A stretch of 36,938 nt of DNA. Source: Akkermansiaceae bacterium. Lineage in GTDB: Bacteria > Verrucomicrobiota > Verrucomicrobiia > Verrucomicrobiales > Akkermansiaceae. The notes beneath the pieces are model-generated. The model saw only the letters and a program-made list of their open reading frames with translations, was not told where the DNA came from and ran no database searches. The position numbers and the translations under genes are program-made. Of this stretch, positions 24,998 through 33,866 are shown piece by piece. Positions within the stretch are counted from its first letter, which is position 1. Every line of letters starts with the position of its first letter. Where the stretch lies: assembly GCA_022424905.1 (NCBI GenBank), contig JAKMGP010000082.1, positions 1 through 36,938 of the forward strand, written 5' to 3'.

Positions 24998-26086
24998 ATG
25001 TCACGTCTTCCTAAGCGCCACGGCCTCCCCTCGCAAGCCGCCGGTATCATCGAAGAAATGATTACCACCGGAGAGCTCCAAAATTTTATTCCAGGTGAAC
25101 GCACTCTTGCCGAAAGACTCCAAATCGGGCGCGACACCCTTCGAGCTTCCCTTCAAATTCTAGAACAGAAAAGGGTCATCTCCGAACCCCAACACGGCAG
25201 AAGACGGTCCATCCTCAACCAATCCCCTTCCCCCACCCGCACGTCCTCCAAGCGGGTCGGATTCCTCTCCCCCAAAAAGCTACTCCAACTTCCACCCCAG
25301 CTTCTCGCCGAATTCGATACCCTTCGCGAACTTCTTCAGAAGCAATTTTACGAACTCGAACTCGTCTCACCCGGAATTTTTCACCTCCAAAATCCCTTCG
25401 CTAAATTAGAAAGCCTGATCAAGGACCACGAAGCCGACGTCTGGATGCTCTACCAATGCAATCGCAAGATACAGGAATGGTTTCACAAAAAAAAAATCCC
25501 CACCCTCGTCCGGGGATTCAGCCACGACTCCGTCGATCTCCCCTGCATCGACGATGACTGGCGCTCCGCTGCCTTTCACGCCGGCCACCATCTAAAGCGC
25601 ATGGGCCATCGCCGCATCGGACTCCTCATGCCCGATACCGAACTCGCTGGACTCCGCGCCACCGAAGCCGGACTTCAAGAGGCCGCCACCAAGAATCCCG
25701 AATCACTTTCCATTCACAAAATGACCGAAAAAGGCGACTCGAAAAGCGTGACCCGCGCCCTAGAAATCGCCCTCGGCCTCGATCAACCGCCAACTGCACT
25801 CGTCGCCACCCGCTCACGCCACCTTCTCACCCTCCTCTCCTGGCTTGCCGCTCACAAGCTCAGCATCCCCCGTGACCTCTCAGTCATCACTTTGACCTTT
25901 GAGCCTTGGTTCGACCACCTCTTCCCATCTGTCAGCCATTACCGCTCCAATCCCATCATGGTCGCACGCTCAGTCACCCGAAAGGTCCTCCAACTGGCCG
26001 AAGGAGAATCCTCGACTACCAAAACAAAACTTCTCTTTCCTGAATTTTTCGATGGCGACTCGGTCAAAAAATTGACTCGCTCCTGA
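24998..26086 (+). CDS. GntR-type HTH / LacI-type sensor chimeric transcriptional regulator
   Basis: 362 residues from the ATG at 24998 (MSRLPKRHGLPSQAA). The frame is open upstream to 24923, but that would cover the promoter region. Residues 1-75 form a GntR winged helix: ELQNFIPGERTLAERLQIGRDTLRASLQILEQKRVI. The rest is a LacI/PBP1-like effector domain (about 100-350), with AAFHAGHHLKRMGHRRIGLLM, PTALVATRSRHLLTLLSWL and IPRDLSVITL. Such GntR-LacI hybrids are frequent in Verrucomicrobiota and usually respond to sugars. The divergent sialidase gene is the obvious target. The Fpg-like gene begins 1 bp after its stop. Confidence 0.85.
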   Translation: MSRLPKRHGLPSQAAGIIEEMITTGELQNFIPGERTLAERLQIGRDTLRASLQILEQKRVISEPQHGRRRSILNQSPSPTRTSSKRVGFLSPKKLLQLPPQLLAEFDTLRELLQKQFYELELVSPGIFHLQNPFAKLESLIKDHEADVWMLYQCNRKIQEWFHKKKIPTLVRGFSHDSVDLPCIDDDWRSAAFHAGHHLKRMGHRRIGLLMPDTELAGLRATEAGLQEAATKNPESLSIHKMTEKGDSKSVTRALEIALGLDQPPTALVATRSRHLLTLLSWLAAHKLSIPRDLSVITLTFEPWFDHLFPSVSHYRSNPIMVARSVTRKVLQLAEGESSTTKTKLLFPEFFDGDSVKKLTRS

Positions 26087-26087
26087 C

Positions 26088-26906
26088 ATGCCCGAACTCG
26101 CCGAAGTCGAACTTGCCCGCCGCCAATGGGCCGCATTCCACGGAGACACCATCATCGATGTCGACGTCCACTCCAGGGCTCGTATCTATCGAGATTGCCC
26201 CTCGCCCGCTCTACGCATCCTCAAAGGCAAAACCCTCCTCTCCTCCCGCGCCCACGGTAAGCGCATGCTCTTCACCTTCGCACCCGAAGTTCATCTCGAA
26301 GTCCACCTCGGCATGTCAGGAAAACTCTCCACCGCGCCGCCGGGCTACCAAGAGCAAAAGCACGACCATCTTATTCTCCACACCACAAACGCCGCTCTTA
26401 TTTTTAACGACTACCGCATGTTCGGCCGTGTCATGCTCCACGATTGTGCAGACCCTTGGTCCAATTTTCCACCCCAACCACAAGATTCAAAATTTTCCAC
26501 CGTCCATGTCCGCAAACTCATTAAACGCCATCCCAAAAAACCTCTTAAGGCACTGCTCCTCGATCAAAACGCCTGCCCTGGAATCGGCAATTGGATGGCA
26601 GATGAAATTTGTTGGCGATTAGGAATACATCCAGGTATCGCAACCGGAACGCTGGAAGCTGCAACGCTTCGCAAAGAGATCCGCTTTGTAACCTTCGGAT
26701 CCCTCAAACATGTTGCTGAAAAAAACACCACCGCCTCATCCGATGGTTTCGCCCCCGGCAGCTACGTTGCTAACGTGCCCCCGAAAAACTGGCTTTTCCA
26801 GCACCGCTGGAAAAAGGGCGGCACATGTCCTAAGTGCAAAACTACGCTTGCCCGCGATACAATCGCATCCCGAACCACCGCTTGGTGCCCCAGTTGCCAA
26901 TCTTAG
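26088..26906 (+). CDS. formamidopyrimidine-DNA glycosylase family protein (Fpg/Nei)
   Basis: 272 residues. The N terminus PELAEVELAR keeps the catalytic Pro (after Met removal) and the adjacent Glu. The usual second Pro of PELPEVE is Ala. HLGMSGKL, a lysine-bearing strand, and NDYRMFGRV follow. The H2TH region reads LKALLLDQNACPGIGNWMADEICW. The C-terminal zinc finger has CPKC and CPSC. It excises oxidised bases such as 8-oxoguanine or oxidised pyrimidines and nicks the DNA by beta/delta elimination. The Ala variant suggests a sub-branch distinct from standard MutM, so I do not assign mutM. It is coupled to the regulator gene upstream. Confidence 0.9.
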   Translation: MPELAEVELARRQWAAFHGDTIIDVDVHSRARIYRDCPSPALRILKGKTLLSSRAHGKRMLFTFAPEVHLEVHLGMSGKLSTAPPGYQEQKHDHLILHTTNAALIFNDYRMFGRVMLHDCADPWSNFPPQPQDSKFSTVHVRKLIKRHPKKPLKALLLDQNACPGIGNWMADEICWRLGIHPGIATGTLEAATLRKEIRFVTFGSLKHVAEKNTTASSDGFAPGSYVANVPPKNWLFQHRWKKGGTCPKCKTTLARDTIASRTTAWCPSCQS

Positions 26907-26959
26907 TCTCATTAAATTACCAAGTTGATTCCAAATTAAAAAATTAACATCCTAAAAAT

Positions 26960-27535
26960 ATGGCTGCACAAAAAAAAGGCTTCGGCTTTATCATCACTGC
27001 CCTCGTTATTCTGCTCCTGGGCGGGGGCATCACCATCTTTCTTGGGATAAGCGCGTTCAACTCTGGAAAAGAGTTCGCCGCAAACCTCGAAAAGGGTGAA
27101 TCCTTCGTCACTCCAGAGACATACAGCTATACTCCCAAAAATAATAGGGAGGTGACAATCTGGATTCTAGACGACGAAGATATCGACCTCAACGAAATCG
27201 AGATCGAATTCACCGATCTTTCGACGGGAATCACAAATAAGGCTCCCAAGCCTAATGGCACAAACCATGTAACCAACCAACATCATCTCGCCGACTTTCA
27301 CGTGGAAAAAGACCGAACCTATGAAGTCACTGCGAAGGGCACTGCTAATGGGACCACCATTTTGATCTCACATGTCTCGTCTGACGCGATCCTACCCCTT
27401 ATTGGCAAAATCTTCGGAGCATTCGGAGTTGCTGGAGTCACCTTTATCCTCACTCTCATCTTTGGTATCATCGGCCTAGTCAAGTACCTCGATTCCAAAA
27501 AAAACAAACCTCATCAGTCTCCTCCTCTCTCCTAG
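26960..27535 (+). CDS. two-pass membrane protein of unknown function
   Basis: 191 residues. The first hydrophobic helix (about 8-30, Gly-rich) and the second (about 145-170) flank an external-looking domain of about 110 residues. That domain has acidic and Thr-rich strands (EVTIWILDDEDIDLNEIEIEF) and ends in a DRTYEVTAKGTANGTTILIS segment. A short Lys-rich tail follows the second helix. No family is recognised. The likely topology puts the central domain outside the cytoplasm. The gap that follows (27536-27784, about 250 bp) holds no feature I can support. Confidence 0.75.
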   Translation: MAAQKKGFGFIITALVILLLGGGITIFLGISAFNSGKEFAANLEKGESFVTPETYSYTPKNNREVTIWILDDEDIDLNEIEIEFTDLSTGITNKAPKPNGTNHVTNQHHLADFHVEKDRTYEVTAKGTANGTTILISHVSSDAILPLIGKIFGAFGVAGVTFILTLIFGIIGLVKYLDSKKNKPHQSPPLS

Positions 27536-27784
27536 GGAATAGAGTCACTCCTAGCAAACCGAGGGACCACAATTCCCAAGCCTCTGGATCTCCGCGTTAT
27601 TATGGCCTTCGCCCACCACTTTCTAAACACCATCAAACGTTAAGACAGCTATTTGGGTAGCAAGAGGAACGGTCTAGGTCAACGCCTACACACGGTCTAC
27701 AAATCAATCATCTCAAAAAGTCATCAGGCAAAACTTGAACTTTCTCCGGATCTAGCTCATTCATTGCGCTTCCCATTGTTTAAA

Positions 27785-28678
27785 ATGAAATTTCTCTCAA
27801 TCGAAGAATCCAATTCCCACGAACTTGAGTCTCTTCTCAATCTCGCTGCTGAAATGAAGTCGACTCGTGGTACAACTTCCAATCAGCCGCTTGCGGGACA
27901 AACATGGGCCATTATTTTCACCAAGGCCTCGACCCGAACACGCGTCTCTTTCGAGGTCGGGATTCGTGAACTCGGTGGCAATGTCATGTTCCTTTCCGGC
28001 AACGACATCCAACTCGGACGCGGCGAACCCATCAAGGACACCGCCCGTGTCCTTGGCCGTATGGTCCACGGAGCTGTGATCCGGACCTTTGATCAAGAGG
28101 ACGTCGAAGATTTCTCCTCCTACTCAGGAATTCCCACGATTAATGCCCTCACAGATAAGGAGCATCCTTGCCAAATTCTCGCCGACCTTCTAACGATCCA
28201 AGAAAAACTTGGCACTTGGGAAGGCAAGAAAGTGGTCTTTATTGGAGATGGTAATAACAATATGTCGCGTTCTTGGATGTGGTCCGCCAAATATCTTGGT
28301 TTCGAATTCGTCGTCGCTGCACCAAAGTCCTGCCTTCCTCCGCAAGATTTCATCGATCATCTCGATGCTCCCAATGTCGCTCTAACCACTGACCCAGCGG
28401 CGGCAGCCAAAAATGCGGACGTCATCAACACAGACGTTTGGCTTTCAATGGGGCAAGAGGGCCAAGATGAAAAAGAAGCACTTTTTGGCGACTACCAAGT
28501 TAACGACGATCTTCTTTCCCTCTGTTCTCCTAACCACATCGTGCTTCATTGCCTACCGGCCTACCGAGGCAAGGAAATCAGCGAAGAGACTTTGGAAGCG
28601 CATGCTCACACCATTTTTCAACAGGCAGAAAACCGCCTCCACGTCCAGAAAGCGGTCCTCGCAACTCTTGTCGAATGA
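27785..28678 (+). CDS. argF: ornithine carbamoyltransferase
   Basis: 297 residues from the ATG at 27785. The frame is open to 27653, but that region has no homology and the family starts here with KFLSIEE. The carbamoyl-phosphate site STRTR is at 49-53, followed by a SGNDIQLGRGE segment, HPCQ (in KEHPCQILAD) and the ornithine-side HCLPAYRG near the C terminus. It condenses ornithine and carbamoyl phosphate to citrulline in arginine synthesis. The N-acetyl- or N-succinyl-ornithine variants seen in some phyla are possible, since the SMG loop reads WLSMGQE. No other arg genes are adjacent. Confidence 0.94.
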   Translation: MKFLSIEESNSHELESLLNLAAEMKSTRGTTSNQPLAGQTWAIIFTKASTRTRVSFEVGIRELGGNVMFLSGNDIQLGRGEPIKDTARVLGRMVHGAVIRTFDQEDVEDFSSYSGIPTINALTDKEHPCQILADLLTIQEKLGTWEGKKVVFIGDGNNNMSRSWMWSAKYLGFEFVVAAPKSCLPPQDFIDHLDAPNVALTTDPAAAAKNADVINTDVWLSMGQEGQDEKEALFGDYQVNDDLLSLCSPNHIVLHCLPAYRGKEISEETLEAHAHTIFQQAENRLHVQKAVLATLVE

Positions 28679-29172
28679 TCACACGGGAAGTCGGTAAGGC
28701 CTGGCAATTTTTTCGGGAGCGAGGCTTCAAGAAAACCCTTCTTACACGCGAAGCGCCTTTCCTGATTCAATTTGGGAAATATGGCGTCTGTGGTGTCATC
28801 TCGGTTATAGTTCTCGCTCTTGTCATCTACCTCGGTGAAACCCTTTTCCCTCAATCCTTTTCAAACAAGCTTTCAAATAAAGCCCTCGCATGGAATACCG
28901 CAATTTTACATTTCATTGCGTTTATTCCCTCAAACCTAGTGGCTTATGGGCTCAATCGATGGCTCGTCTTCACTCCCGGACGACACTCTGGAAAGAAGGA
29001 ATTGACCCTATTCACAATTATCTCGCTTCTAAGTTTTTCGATCGGGGAAGTTTTTCCATTCTGGCTGATTAACAACTTGGACCTCCCTCGACCTGTCGTT
29101 CACTTTTCCTTTATTCTGTCTTCGGCAATGGTCAATTTCGCCTGCCGCAAATTCTTGGTCTTCGAAAAATAG
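28675..29172 (+). CDS. GtrA-like membrane protein
   Basis: 165 residues from the ATG at 28675, whose ATGA overlaps the argF stop. It has four hydrophobic segments, an early FGKYGVCGVISVIV and a family-typical NLVAYGLNRWLVF motif between helices 2 and 3. The C terminus NFACRKFLVFEK is also characteristic. GtrA-type proteins are proposed to flip polyprenyl-phosphate-linked glucose across the inner membrane for decoration of O-antigen or cell-wall polymer. The GtrB-like gene is found 1.4 kb away on the other strand. The open frame extends upstream to 28549, but that part is inside argF. Confidence 0.85.
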   Translation: MITREVGKAWQFFRERGFKKTLLTREAPFLIQFGKYGVCGVISVIVLALVIYLGETLFPQSFSNKLSNKALAWNTAILHFIAFIPSNLVAYGLNRWLVFTPGRHSGKKELTLFTIISLLSFSIGEVFPFWLINNLDLPRPVVHFSFILSSAMVNFACRKFLVFEK

Positions 29173-29229
29173 TCAGAGTGGCTCGCAACTCTCTAGTTTC
29201 CTCTCCCCAGAAGGCACTGGAAGATTATT

Positions 29230-30552
29230 CTACTCTTCTTCCTTTTCGCGAAGAAAACTTGGTTTCTCGTCGAGATACTTTTCCATCACCATTTCAGTGA
29301 AGGGATCGAATGGTTCATAACCATCTTCAAAATTACGATTTAAGATCACCGACTTGACCTGACCTTCAGCCCAAACATAGCTAAGAAGCGGATTGGTCCA
29401 GCCCCAATGGTCGATGTCTCCATGATCAGCCGGATCAACAAACCCTTTTTCCTCCTTCAGAATTCCCTGAAATTCTCCCTTAAAAGTTACCCAGCTCTGG
29501 AGATGGCGGACATACAACAAGGATAGCCCAACAACAATCAAGGAAACCGAAATGGCCAAATCCTTAGTCAACTTCAGCCGGGAAAGGCTGAATAAAAAAG
29601 TGATTAACATTAACAAAGGCAAAGCCGTTAAAGTGAGCGTCCTCGTTGAGAAGGAAATTCCACCCATGATCCCGGGCGAAAGCAGGGAAATACCACCAAT
29701 GACTAATGGGACAATCCAAGCCGCCAATCTAAGACGAGATGATGAAAACATAATGCCGACCATATTTAAGGTGACATAGGAAAGCCCTATCCAAGGATAG
29801 GGATGGGCTAGAGAAGCTACAATCGCCCCTAGAAAATGTCCACGGTTCTCAAGATCCCGTGGAAAAAGAATCCACGTTACGGCGATCACCACCGAAGCCA
29901 AAGCCAAGCCCGCTAACACCCCGCTCCCCCATCTCTCGCGGGGATTCTTTTCAAGCCAAGACCGAAAAGCAAAAATGAAAGTGAAGATCACACCTGAAAC
30001 CAAAGCAGTTTCATAGAGCTTTAAATGGGCCACCAGAAGCAAAGCGGTCAAAAGCTGCTCCAAAAACGTGAGCCGGCGGCGCATGATTCCAAAATAAAAG
30101 ATAGGCCAGACCAGCAAGAGAAGGGTGAGATGCTCACCATAAATGAGACACCATGACGACAGGTTGAGGCTAACCATGGAGATCAAAAAAAAGAAAATAA
30201 GCGCTGGTCGCTCGCGAGTGGCATACAGCGAAATGGCAAAAGAAAGAATCCAAGGGCACCAAACCCCCAAACCAAAAAATATCTCCAAAGCGTTTAAATC
30301 GGTAACTCCAGAACGAACAGCCAGCACAAGGGGCCACTGAGTGAGATATTCAGCATGGGCACGAGACGGAGAAACGTGAGTAAAAGTGGCGTTATCGAGA
30401 ATGATCGCGAAGTAAAATGAACCATCGCTTGCGAAGTAAGTATCTGCGGAAAACCCAATCCAAAGCGCAGCTGAGATCACCGTAAACAGCGCAATCGATA
30501 GCCCCCGAATTCTCAAGGGAGATAATAAAACCGGTCCAGAAATCACATTCAT
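29230..30552 (-). CDS. polytopic membrane protein, possible GtrC-like glycosyltransferase
   Basis: 440 residues with about ten hydrophobic segments and a soluble C-terminal domain of about 80 residues (WAEGQVKSVILN onwards). A large early loop holds an FASDGSFYFAIILDN acidic/aromatic motif after the first helix, where GT-C transferases carry catalytic acids. No database family is clear to me. Its ATG overlaps the TAA of the GtrB-like gene by 1 bp, so they are coupled. It could transfer the sugar carried by the lipid phosphate made by that gene. It converges on gtrA. Confidence 0.72.
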   Translation of the reverse strand: MNVISGPVLLSPLRIRGLSIALFTVISAALWIGFSADTYFASDGSFYFAIILDNATFTHVSPSRAHAEYLTQWPLVLAVRSGVTDLNALEIFFGLGVWCPWILSFAISLYATRERPALIFFFLISMVSLNLSSWCLIYGEHLTLLLLVWPIFYFGIMRRRLTFLEQLLTALLLVAHLKLYETALVSGVIFTFIFAFRSWLEKNPRERWGSGVLAGLALASVVIAVTWILFPRDLENRGHFLGAIVASLAHPYPWIGLSYVTLNMVGIMFSSSRLRLAAWIVPLVIGGISLLSPGIMGGISFSTRTLTLTALPLLMLITFLFSLSRLKLTKDLAISVSLIVVGLSLLYVRHLQSWVTFKGEFQGILKEEKGFVDPADHGDIDHWGWTNPLLSYVWAEGQVKSVILNRNFEDGYEPFDPFTEMVMEKYLDEKPSFLREKEEE

Positions 30553-31523
30553 TATGAAGATTTCTCAAGCCCCACTTTTTCTGCTACCAAAAACTCAGGT
30601 CGTCCCTTCACCTCGGTATAAATCCGATTTAAGTACTCCCCAATCACCCCCAAAAAAAGCAACTGCACTCCTCCTAAAAATAAAATGATTACGATCGTCG
30701 CGGCAAAGCCGGGCACAATGGGCAAACCCATTTCTCGGAAAGGGTCAGGATACAGCTTTTGAACCACGAAGAACATGGCTCCCAAGGCTGAAAAAATTGA
30801 AACCATAAGACCTACGAAAGACGCCAAACGTAACGGAACGCCGCTGAAAGAAAAAAGGCCGTCACTCGCTAAACCAAACAACTTTTTAAAAGTGTACTTT
30901 GGCTCTCCCGCAAAACGCGCACCACGCTCGTATTCCAGCCCCACTTGCCGAAACCCCGACCAAGCCCGCAAACCACGAAGAAAGCGGTTTTTCTCAGGAA
31001 AGGCCACTAGAGTATCGACCACCTTGCGGTCCAACAGACTAAAATCACCCGAGTCGAGAGGGAAATCCTCAATATCAGTCATCGACTTCATCAAACGATA
31101 AAAACAAAAGTAAGCAACCCGCTTAAAGATTCCTTCCTTTCGTTTTTTGCGCACCGCATAAACCACTTCAAAACCCTCACGCCACTTTTCGATCAAATCC
31201 GAAATCAACTCAGGAGGATCTTGGAGATCCGCATCAATGATCGCCACGACCTCACCAGTAACAGATTCCAAGCCGGCTGAAACAGCAGCTTGATGACCAA
31301 AATTCCTACTTAAAATCACTAGTTTCCACCGCGAGTTCTTTTCGTTCTGCTCACGGATTAGCTTAACCGTGCGATCATTCGAACCATCGTCTATACAAAC
31401 GATTTCGTAGTTTCCAGGCCAGCTCCCCGAGACTTTTTCGATACGCTCAAAGAGAGCCGGTAACGAATCTTCTTCGTTATAACACGGGACGATCACACTC
31501 AATGAATTGGGACACTCTTTCAT
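30552..31523 (-). CDS. GtrB/ArnC-like GT2 polyprenyl-phosphate glycosyltransferase
   Basis: 323 residues. A GT2 domain (1-225) has VIVPCYNEEDSLP (9-21), the CIDDGSNDRT nucleotide site, DADLQDPPEL (DXD) and GDFSLLDRKVV. Two C-terminal hydrophobic helices follow (about 236-257 and 273-300), with the GEYLNRIYTEVKGRPEF tail typical of GtrB/ArnC. It would load a sugar from UDP-glucose or similar onto undecaprenyl phosphate at the cytoplasmic face. The next gene overlaps it by 1 bp. Confidence 0.93.
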   Translation of the reverse strand: MKECPNSLSVIVPCYNEEDSLPALFERIEKVSGSWPGNYEIVCIDDGSNDRTVKLIREQNEKNSRWKLVILSRNFGHQAAVSAGLESVTGEVVAIIDADLQDPPELISDLIEKWREGFEVVYAVRKKRKEGIFKRVAYFCFYRLMKSMTDIEDFPLDSGDFSLLDRKVVDTLVAFPEKNRFLRGLRAWSGFRQVGLEYERGARFAGEPKYTFKKLFGLASDGLFSFSGVPLRLASFVGLMVSIFSALGAMFFVVQKLYPDPFREMGLPIVPGFAATIVIILFLGGVQLLFLGVIGEYLNRIYTEVKGRPEFLVAEKVGLEKSS

Positions 31524-31570
31524 AAACTATGACGTGATCTTTAACACCCGCGAACCTAGCAAGCAATCTC

Positions 31571-33754
31571 TCACGGCTCTTCGGTAACGAGATTAAATTT
31601 GGAGAACAACCTCTCTGGAGCATCAGGGAACTTTTGGCCTAACAAATCCAACCATTCCGACGGCTTTTCCTGGGTCAGAACACTGCCATCCGGCCCAATG
31701 ATGTCATCGAGATGAATCTCTTCTGGTGGACCGTAAGAAAAAGGATTTTCCCATACAAAAGTCGCCACCCACCCATCACGATACCAAGCCATACAAACTC
31801 CACTCACCCCAGTATTACAGGCGAAGGATATCTGTGTTCTTTCCTCGTCAGAAGCCTTTAGAAGTGAGCGACCTAGCAGGCCCGGAACCTCAGGAAGCTC
31901 GAGCAAATCGCGTAAGCTCGGTAAAAGATCCAAATGAGACGCAGAAGCTTGAGGAGGAGCTTTCACTCCCTTTGGCCATTTGATCAGCATGGGCACCTGA
32001 GTCTGGGCTGGCAGGAGTGATGAACTATGAAACCAACTCCCATTTTCATAGAACTCCTCTCCGTGATCACCAGTCACTATAATCACGCTATTATCATATC
32101 GGCCCTGGTTTTTTAGCTCCGCAACGAATTCCTTCACTTGAAAATCAACCCAAGCCACTGAGTTGTGATAGCGCCTCTTTATTGAGGCAATATCCTCGTC
32201 GCTTGGAAAACCTGGAACACCCGCTTCATCGTGAAAATCAGAATAAGGCGGCTGAAAATCTTCATGCCATCGATATCCATAGTGGGTAGAATCGAGAGCA
32301 ATAAAGTGAAAGTTTCCACCGGAAGGAGCCGCCTTCAAGGAATCCATCGTTGAAGTAAACGCAGCCTTTTCTCGTTGTGGGATCTGATCATAGTAATCTT
32401 GCCAATGAATATCTCCCGCAGGCGACTGCTCGTAAACTTCAAATAACCCCTGATCTGTCCCGAAACTTGTGGCCCCCATATTTCGATATGAGAGGTCACA
32501 AACCGTTTGAATTCCCATCCGGTATTTCGCTTGTTGAAGTTGGAGGAACCAGAAGGGCGTCTCAAGCTTGCTTTCTCTCACCGACTTGGACTTATCTCCC
32601 GCCCAAAAGACCGGAAGGGCCCCATGAAAAAGACCATACCACGACAAGGCGGTTGAATTTGAAGAAGCCCAAGTTCTCCCAATCTTTTGGCATTCGTTAT
32701 CGCGGAAATCTGAGAGAAATGGAGCATGTTCCGGCGCTATCGCATCCTGCCGGGTGCTCTCCATCATGATGATGAAAATGTCGGGAGAGTTTACCTTCCC
32801 ATCGCCCCCCACTGGAAGCTCTCCTGCCTCGAATATCGCTTTGGGGTGAAATTTAACATCAAAGCGCGCCACGCCCAACGGTGGCTCAAAGCCCGCAATC
32901 ACATGGACATCATAAACGTTATGCCCCCACCTCTGGGCATTCCGCGATTTCCAATTCGTCCCAACTGCCTTCTCGGCCCAGACGCCCCCCCAGAGTCCGC
33001 AAAGAAAAACCAAAAGAATCCAGCGCGGCATTTTGAGACATGAAACCCAATCGCGGGCAGCCAGCCAGTGGAAGAGAAGATAAAAAATCCAAACCACTAA
33101 AAGGAAGCCAAACACCACTGCCCACGGAGGAACCGGAACCCCACTTGACGCAAGGTTCGATCCAAGATCAAAGCTTCCCATTTCGTCCAACTGGTTGAGC
33201 AAATTAATGATTGGGTTTTTCCAATAGAGAATTGCCACGAAATCAGCCAACATCACAAATGGTAAAAAAGCCGCTACAGCCCATGGCCAGCGACGCATTT
33301 TTTTCGGAGCCAGAGCTCCTGAAAAACCGCAAGCTAACCAATAGATTCCAACAATGACCGCACCAGTAAGGACACGTCCAAACATCGTGCTCATCTTCTC
33401 AATGGGCGTAAAGCGGAAGCCTTCCAAAAAGAGGTAGTTATGAAACCCAAAAACCCCGACTGACAAAATAAACCACATCCAATGAAACTGGTGATGCTCG
33501 GCACACCAAAGTCGAAAACTACCAATCATAGTATGCCCCGAAAGCTTGATCCAAATCAGGCCACCAAGGGCAGAACCACCCAGCCCCCACCAAATCGCAA
33601 GGATAACATTATCACCAAACCTGCCAGCCTCGAGAACCCATGGAGCACGTGGGCCATTGAAGCCAACTGCCATAAAAAATGGCAGCAATGCCAGCGCTAC
33701 ACCCCCTAACCAAAAGGGTCCATGCCAACGCTCACTCAGTTTCCGATTCATCAT
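31571..33754 (-). CDS. membrane-anchored alkaline-phosphatase-superfamily protein (sulfatase/YejM/LTA-synthase-like)
   Basis: 727 residues. The N-terminal third (about 12-262) has six or seven membrane helices. The C-terminal domain (about 323-700) is a sulfatase/phosphotransferase fold: DIFIIMMESTRQD (325-337, metal Glu332), SSNSTALSWYGLFHGALP (Thr368 as candidate nucleophile), FIALDSTHYGY, and VTGDHGEEFYENG with metal His/Asp. The order and the SSN-T-x-x-x-x-GLF-G motif recall YejM/PbgA and LTA synthases more than catalytic sulfatases, since there is no C/S-x-P-S-R box. It probably moves phosphoglycerol- or phosphoethanolamine-type groups onto an envelope glycan, or senses lipid. Same strand as the GtrB-like gene with a 47-bp gap. 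Confidence 0.88.
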   Translation of the reverse strand: MMNRKLSERWHGPFWLGGVALALLPFFMAVGFNGPRAPWVLEAGRFGDNVILAIWWGLGGSALGGLIWIKLSGHTMIGSFRLWCAEHHQFHWMWFILSVGVFGFHNYLFLEGFRFTPIEKMSTMFGRVLTGAVIVGIYWLACGFSGALAPKKMRRWPWAVAAFLPFVMLADFVAILYWKNPIINLLNQLDEMGSFDLGSNLASSGVPVPPWAVVFGFLLVVWIFYLLFHWLAARDWVSCLKMPRWILLVFLCGLWGGVWAEKAVGTNWKSRNAQRWGHNVYDVHVIAGFEPPLGVARFDVKFHPKAIFEAGELPVGGDGKVNSPDIFIIMMESTRQDAIAPEHAPFLSDFRDNECQKIGRTWASSNSTALSWYGLFHGALPVFWAGDKSKSVRESKLETPFWFLQLQQAKYRMGIQTVCDLSYRNMGATSFGTDQGLFEVYEQSPAGDIHWQDYYDQIPQREKAAFTSTMDSLKAAPSGGNFHFIALDSTHYGYRWHEDFQPPYSDFHDEAGVPGFPSDEDIASIKRRYHNSVAWVDFQVKEFVAELKNQGRYDNSVIIVTGDHGEEFYENGSWFHSSSLLPAQTQVPMLIKWPKGVKAPPQASASHLDLLPSLRDLLELPEVPGLLGRSLLKASDEERTQISFACNTGVSGVCMAWYRDGWVATFVWENPFSYGPPEEIHLDDIIGPDGSVLTQEKPSEWLDLLGQKFPDAPERLFSKFNLVTEEP

Positions 33755-33866
33755 GCATCCGCCGGGGCGGACCTATCTGATAACATGCCCACCAGGTCAT
33801 AGCAACATTCCCGCCATCTCAGAAAACCGCGATTTTTATAACTACGCAGTCCGTTTCCTATGCACC

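Noticed and set aside
27653..27784. 44-codon N-terminal extension of argF
   Set aside because: Ornithine carbamoyltransferases begin at the KFLSIEE segment; the extension looks like translated intergenic DNA.
28549..28674. 42-codon extension of the GtrA-like protein
   Set aside because: It lies wholly inside argF in another frame; the ATGA overlap at 28675 is a typical coupled start.
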